Assembly: GCA_037440125.1 (NCBI GenBank)
Contig: JBBIUU010000128.1
Coordinates: 1 to 7,451 of the forward strand
Source of the DNA: JAKAJA01 sp037440125
Lineage (GTDB): Bacteria; Acidobacteriota; UBA4820; DSQY01
DNA: 7,451 nucleotides
Direction: 5' to 3'
Below the pieces are notes generated by a model. That model was not told where the DNA came from. It saw nothing but the letters and a program-made list of their open reading frames with translations, and made no database searches. Positions 4,769 to 7,451 of the stretch are shown here, one piece after another; within the stretch, counting starts at the first letter, position 1, and each line of letters begins with the position of its first letter. Position numbers and translations under genes: made by a program.

Positions 4769-6949
4769 CTAAACAGATTCCAACTTGGCGATCTTGGCAA
4801 CGAGTTTCTTCCGGCCAAAGCGATTGAAGGAGACGGTAACCTTCAGGTCGTCGCCGGCGCCCTCGGTCCCGAGGACGATGCCGAACCCGAACTTGGGGTG
4901 GTGGACGCGGCCGCCGGTGCGGAAGGCGGGTGCCGCCTGGGCTTTCGCCTGGGCCTGGGCCACGAGGGCGGCGGCCTCCATGAGGCTCGCCGGGGCGCGG
5001 CTCACGCCGCCCACCTCCTCCACGAGGAGGGGCGGGATCTCCCGCAGGAAGGGCGAGGGCAGGCGCTCCTGGGGGACGCCGAAGACGTAGCGCTGGCGCG
5101 CCCACGACAGGTGCAGCATGTCCATGGCCCGCGTCATGCCGACATAGCAGAGGCGGCGCTCCTCCTCGACCCCCTCTTCGCTGCGCGAGGAGAGCGTGTG
5201 CGGGAAGAGCTCGTACTCGAGGCCCGCGAGGCAGACGATGGGGAACTCGAGGCCCTTCGCGGCGTGGATCGTCATGAACTTGACCGAGTCGTGCCCCACG
5301 CCGTCCTTGATCTCGTCCTGGTCGCTCACGAGGGCCTGGCGCTCGAGGAAGAGGCGCAGGTCCCCACCCTCGCGCAGCTCGAACTCCCGCATGGCGGAGA
5401 CGAGTTCCTGGATGTTCTCGATGCGCGCCTGGGGGTCCACGCCCGAGTCGGCCTGCCCCGCGAGGTACTCCACGTAGCCCGTGGCGCCGAGCACCCATTC
5501 GGCGAGGGCCGCCGGCGCCATGGTGCGCATCCGCGTCTGGATGGCCAGGATGATCTCGAGGAACCCGCGCACGGCGACCTTCGTCCGGGCGGGGAGGAGG
5601 TCCTCGTCCACGGCGATTTGCAGGGCCGAGAAGAGGGAGGTGCCCCGCTCCCGCGCGAGGGCCTCGAGCTGGTCCTGGGAGGCCTTGCCCACACCCCGGG
5701 GCGGCGTGTTGAGGATGCGCTGGAGGGCCACACGGTTCAGGGGGTTGCAGGCGAGCTGGAGGTACCCCAGCACGTCCTTGATCTCCTTGCGCTCGTAGAA
5801 CTTCATGCCGCCGACGACCTGGTACGGGATGCGCCGGTTGAGGGCCGCCTCTTCGAAAGAGCGGGACTGGGCGTTGGTCCGGTAGAGGACGGCCATCTGC
5901 TTCCACCCATACCGCGCGTGGAGGGTCGCCAGGGTGTCCATGACCCAGGAGGCCTCCTCGCGCTCGCTCGGCGCCGCGAAGAGCTTGGCCTTCACGCCGC
6001 CCTGCCGGTCGGTCCAGAGGTTCTTGCCCAGGCGCTGGGTATTGCGCGACACGAGCGCGTTCGCCGCGTCCAGGATAAGCTGGGAGGAGCGGTAGTTCCG
6101 CTCGAGCTTGATGACCTTGGCGTCTTTGAAGTCGCGGGAGAAGTCGAGGATATTCTGGATGTCCGCGCCGCGCCACTTGTAGATGGACTGGTCCTCGTCG
6201 CCCACGGCGAACACGTTGTGCCACTTCCCCGAGAGCGCCTTGAGGAGCCCGTACTGGATGCGGTTCGTGTCCTGGTACTCGTCCACGAGGACGTGCTGGA
6301 ACTGCCGCTGGTACTTGTCGCGCACCTCCTCCTTCTCGTTCAGCACCCGGAGCGAGAGGAGGAGGAGGTCGTCGAAGTCCACCGTGTTGGAGGACCCCAG
6401 GCGCCGCTCGTAGTCGCGGTAGACGGGCGCGATGGAGAGGGCGAAGTGCCCCTGCGCCTTGGCCGCGAAGTGCTCGGCGTCGATGCCGTCGCACTTGGCC
6501 CGGCTGATGGCCGAAGCCACCGCCCGCGGCTGGAAGTTCTTGTCCGAGATGCCCCGCTCCCTCAGGAAGTGCTTCACGAGGCCCTGGGCGTCGTCCGCGT
6601 CCAGGATGGTGAAGTCCCGCGTCAGGGGCCCGCCGAGGGACTCCACGTCGGCCCTCAGCAGGCGCGCGCAGATGCCGTGGAAGGTCCCCATCCACAGGAA
6701 GGGCAGGGCGTCCTTCTTCAGGAGGCGGCACACCCGCTCCCGCATCTCCCCGGCGGCCTTGTTCGTGAAGGTCACCGCGAGGATGTTGTGCGGCGAGACG
6801 TGCTTCTCGGTGAGGAGGTAGGCGATCCGGTGGGCGATGACCCGCGTCTTCCCCGAACCCGCCCCGGCCAGGACCAGGGCCGGCGACCCCTCGTGCGTGA
6901 CGGCCTCGCGCTGCTCGGGGTTCAGGTGGTCCAGGAGGGCGTCGGACAA
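4769..6949 (-). CDS. UvrD/PcrA-family superfamily 1 DNA helicase
   Basis: This is an ATP-driven 3'-5' DNA helicase/translocase acting in nucleotide excision and mismatch repair and in clearing stalled RNA polymerase or recombination filaments. The 726-residue protein is close to B. subtilis PcrA in length. Motifs in order: Q motif LNPEQREAV (9-17), Walker A AGAGSGKT (28-35), Ia AVTFTNKAAGEM (58-69), Walker B VDEYQDTN (222-229), III GDEDQSIYKWRGA (250-262), IV LERNYRS (282-288), V MTIHAAKGLEFP (559-570) and VI EEERRLCYVGMTRA (595-608). The end (about 677-726: HHPKFGFGIV, then VTVSFNRFG and AKLESV) matches the C-terminal Tudor-like domain by which PcrA/UvrD contacts RNA polymerase. After a linker rich in Ala and Gln (655-675) it is complete. 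The TTG at 6949 is the only suitable start: upstream codons in frame offer none before the tRNA. The choice between the names pcrA and uvrD is left open. Confidence 0.97.
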   Translation of the reverse strand: MSDALLDHLNPEQREAVTHEGSPALVLAGAGSGKTRVIAHRIAYLLTEKHVSPHNILAVTFTNKAAGEMRERVCRLLKKDALPFLWMGTFHGICARLLRADVESLGGPLTRDFTILDADDAQGLVKHFLRERGISDKNFQPRAVASAISRAKCDGIDAEHFAAKAQGHFALSIAPVYRDYERRLGSSNTVDFDDLLLLSLRVLNEKEEVRDKYQRQFQHVLVDEYQDTNRIQYGLLKALSGKWHNVFAVGDEDQSIYKWRGADIQNILDFSRDFKDAKVIKLERNYRSSQLILDAANALVSRNTQRLGKNLWTDRQGGVKAKLFAAPSEREEASWVMDTLATLHARYGWKQMAVLYRTNAQSRSFEEAALNRRIPYQVVGGMKFYERKEIKDVLGYLQLACNPLNRVALQRILNTPPRGVGKASQDQLEALARERGTSLFSALQIAVDEDLLPARTKVAVRGFLEIILAIQTRMRTMAPAALAEWVLGATGYVEYLAGQADSGVDPQARIENIQELVSAMREFELREGGDLRLFLERQALVSDQDEIKDGVGHDSVKFMTIHAAKGLEFPIVCLAGLEYELFPHTLSSRSEEGVEEERRLCYVGMTRAMDMLHLSWARQRYVFGVPQERLPSPFLREIPPLLVEEVGGVSRAPASLMEAAALVAQAQAKAQAAPAFRTGGRVHHPKFGFGIVLGTEGAGDDLKVTVSFNRFGRKKLVAKIAKLESV

Positions 6950-6954
6950 GCTGG

Positions 6955-6959
6955 CCTCT
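6955..6959 (-). promoter_or_regulatory. Ribosome binding site for the TTG start of the helicase
   Basis: AGAGG ends 5 nt before the TTG at 6949. The weak start codon and short site, just after a terminator hairpin, suggest modest expression of the helicase. Confidence 0.55.
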
Positions 6960-6986
6960 AAGAGAAAGGGGCGCTCGCGCGCCCCT
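6960..6986 (-). terminator. Terminator-like hairpin between tRNA-Asp and helicase
   Basis: On the minus strand, AGGGGCGC and GCGCCCCT form a perfect eight-base stem with loop GCGA (6986-6967), followed by TTCTCTT (6966-6960). This is a credible intrinsic terminator for tRNA-Asp. It ends about 10 nt before the helicase start codon, so it is also part of the helicase leader. Confidence 0.75.
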
Positions 6987-7003
6987 CGACGAGATGATTG
7001 TGG

Positions 7004-7081
<78 letters not shown>

Positions 7082-7093
7082 ACCAGACGGTTG

Positions 7094-7122
7094 AAGATAC
7101 ACCACCCTGGTCTCCGCGTCAA
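7094..7122 (-). promoter_or_regulatory. Promoter of tRNA-Asp
   Basis: TTGACG (7122-7117) and TATCTT (7099-7094) are separated by exactly 17 bp. The expected start near 7087 leaves a leader of only about 6 nt before the tRNA. It is back-to-back with the tRNA-Gln promoter. Confidence 0.8.
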
Positions 7123-7130
7123 CCCCAGAC

Positions 7131-7159
7131 TTGACAGTAATTGGGCTCTCGGCTACAAT
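7131..7159 (+). promoter_or_regulatory. Promoter of tRNA-Gln/tRNA-Glu
   Basis: A perfect TTGACA (7131-7136) and TACAAT (7154-7159) are separated by 17 bp, placing the start near 7166, about 5 nt before tRNA-Gln. A near-consensus promoter is typical of stable RNA genes. Confidence 0.88.
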
Positions 7160-7170
7160 TATTTTTCCAC

Positions 7171-7246
7171 TGGGGAGTAGTTCAACTGGTGGAACGCCTG
7201 GCTCTGGACCAGGATGTTGGGGGTTCGAGTCCTCCCTCCCCAGCCA
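7171..7246 (+). tRNA. tRNA-Gln (anticodon CTG)
   Basis: Cloverleaf: acceptor TGGGGAG/CTCCCCA, D arm GTTC/GAAC, anticodon stem CCTGG/CCAGG with loop CTCTGGA, T arm GGGGG/CCTCC with loop TTCGAGT, discriminator G, encoded CCA. The weak U1-A72 pair is characteristic of bacterial tRNA-Gln and, in bacteria that make Gln-tRNA by transamidation, is known to be read by the GatCAB amidotransferase. This isoacceptor reads CAG codons only. It is probably processed from one precursor with tRNA-Glu. Confidence 0.97.
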
Positions 7247-7258
7247 AGAATTTTTTCT

Positions 7259-7333
7259 GGCCCGTTCGTTCAGCGGTTAGGACACCGGCCTCTCACGTCG
7301 GTAACAGGGGTTCGATTCCCCTACGGGCTACCA
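7259..7333 (+). tRNA. tRNA-Glu (anticodon CTC)
   Basis: Cloverleaf: acceptor GGCCCGT/ACGGGCT with a G1-U72 wobble, D arm GTTC/GGAC, anticodon stem CCGGC/GTCGG with loop CTCTCAC, T arm AGGGG/CCCCT with loop TTCGATT, discriminator A, encoded CCA. It reads GAG codons. Only 12 nt, including a T-run, separate it from tRNA-Gln, and there is no promoter between, so the two are one transcript. Confidence 0.97.
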
Positions 7334-7341
7334 GGATACTA

Positions 7342-7367
7342 AGAGGGGGGCGAGTTCGCCCCCCTCT
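7342..7367 (+). terminator. Terminator-like hairpin after tRNA-Glu
   Basis: AGAGGGGGGCG and its complement form a stem of 11-12 pairs with a 2-4 base loop, 8 nt past the tRNA. The position fits a transcription terminator for the tRNA pair. No strong T-tract follows, so it could instead be bidirectional or act with Rho. The rest of the window to 7451 shows only small hairpins and no gene. Confidence 0.65.
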
Positions 7368-7451
7368 CAGCGTTTCGGTCGCTCCGCTCCCTGCACTGCT
7401 CTCCCCCCACTTGTGGCTGCGCCTTAGCGCGGGCAAAGCCCGTCGCCCGGC

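Noticed and set aside
4443..4772. Possible 109-codon gene in the intergenic region, plus strand
   Set aside because: No ribosome site, no recognisable domain, composition like random GC-rich sequence, and it includes the REP-like palindrome.
4491..6731. Minus-strand frame of 746 codons overlapping the helicase
   Set aside because: It lies out of frame with the helicase on the same strand, is dominated by Arg, Pro and Gly and has no domain. The helicase frame carries every expected motif.
4898..6961. Plus-strand frame of 687 codons opposite the helicase
   Set aside because: An antisense shadow of high-GC codon usage: very rich in Glu, Val, Leu and His, with no recognisable family.
7368..7451. 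Small hairpins (GCGC/GCGC at 7419-7430, CGGGC/GCCCG at 7430-7442) in the right-hand tail
   Set aside because: Short GC stems are expected by chance here, and the context is cut by the window edge.

Overview
This is a high-GC bacterial chromosome segment made almost entirely of housekeeping genes. Dense GC-ending codons, near-consensus sigma70-type promoters, Shine-Dalgarno sites and CCA-encoding tRNA genes are all visible. A complex I operon with separate nuoC and nuoD, and with nuoH directly after nuoD (no nuoE/F/G between), suggests an Acidobacteriota- or deltaproteobacteria-like lineage. That placement is inference and weak.

Layout. Positions 1-4322 (minus strand) hold the start of a respiratory NADH-quinone oxidoreductase (complex I) operon, read right to left: nuoA, nuoB, nuoC, nuoD, nuoH and the first 77 codons of nuoI, which runs off the left edge. 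Most junctions are tight (gaps of 2-4 nt, or an 11-nt overlap), implying one transcript with translational coupling. The exception is the 160-bp nuoD-nuoH spacer, which carries an 8-bp tandem repeat and inverted copies of its core. A strong promoter (TTGACA, 17 bp, TATCCT) lies just upstream of nuoA. Positions 4411-4768 have no convincing gene but contain a REP-like palindrome. Positions 4769-6949 (minus) encode a full-length UvrD/PcrA-type superfamily 1 DNA helicase with a TTG start. Positions 7004-7081 (minus) are tRNA-Asp(GTC), followed by a terminator-like hairpin immediately before the helicase. Positions 7171-7333 (plus) are tRNA-Gln(CTG) and tRNA-Glu(CTC) in tandem. Two back-to-back promoters between 7094 and 7159 drive the tRNAs in opposite directions.

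How the genes work together. NuoB, C, D and I belong to the peripheral arm that carries electrons to quinone, and NuoA and NuoH belong to the membrane part next to the quinone site. The helicase serves DNA repair and resolution of transcription-replication conflicts. It has no visible promoter of its own and may be expressed by readthrough from the tRNA-Asp promoter.

I found no evidence of a previously undescribed system. The points most worth a second look are the nuoEFG-less operon with its repeat-filled gap, the tRNA-terminator-helicase arrangement, the Ala/Pro/Lys-rich N-terminal tail of NuoC, and the REP-like element.
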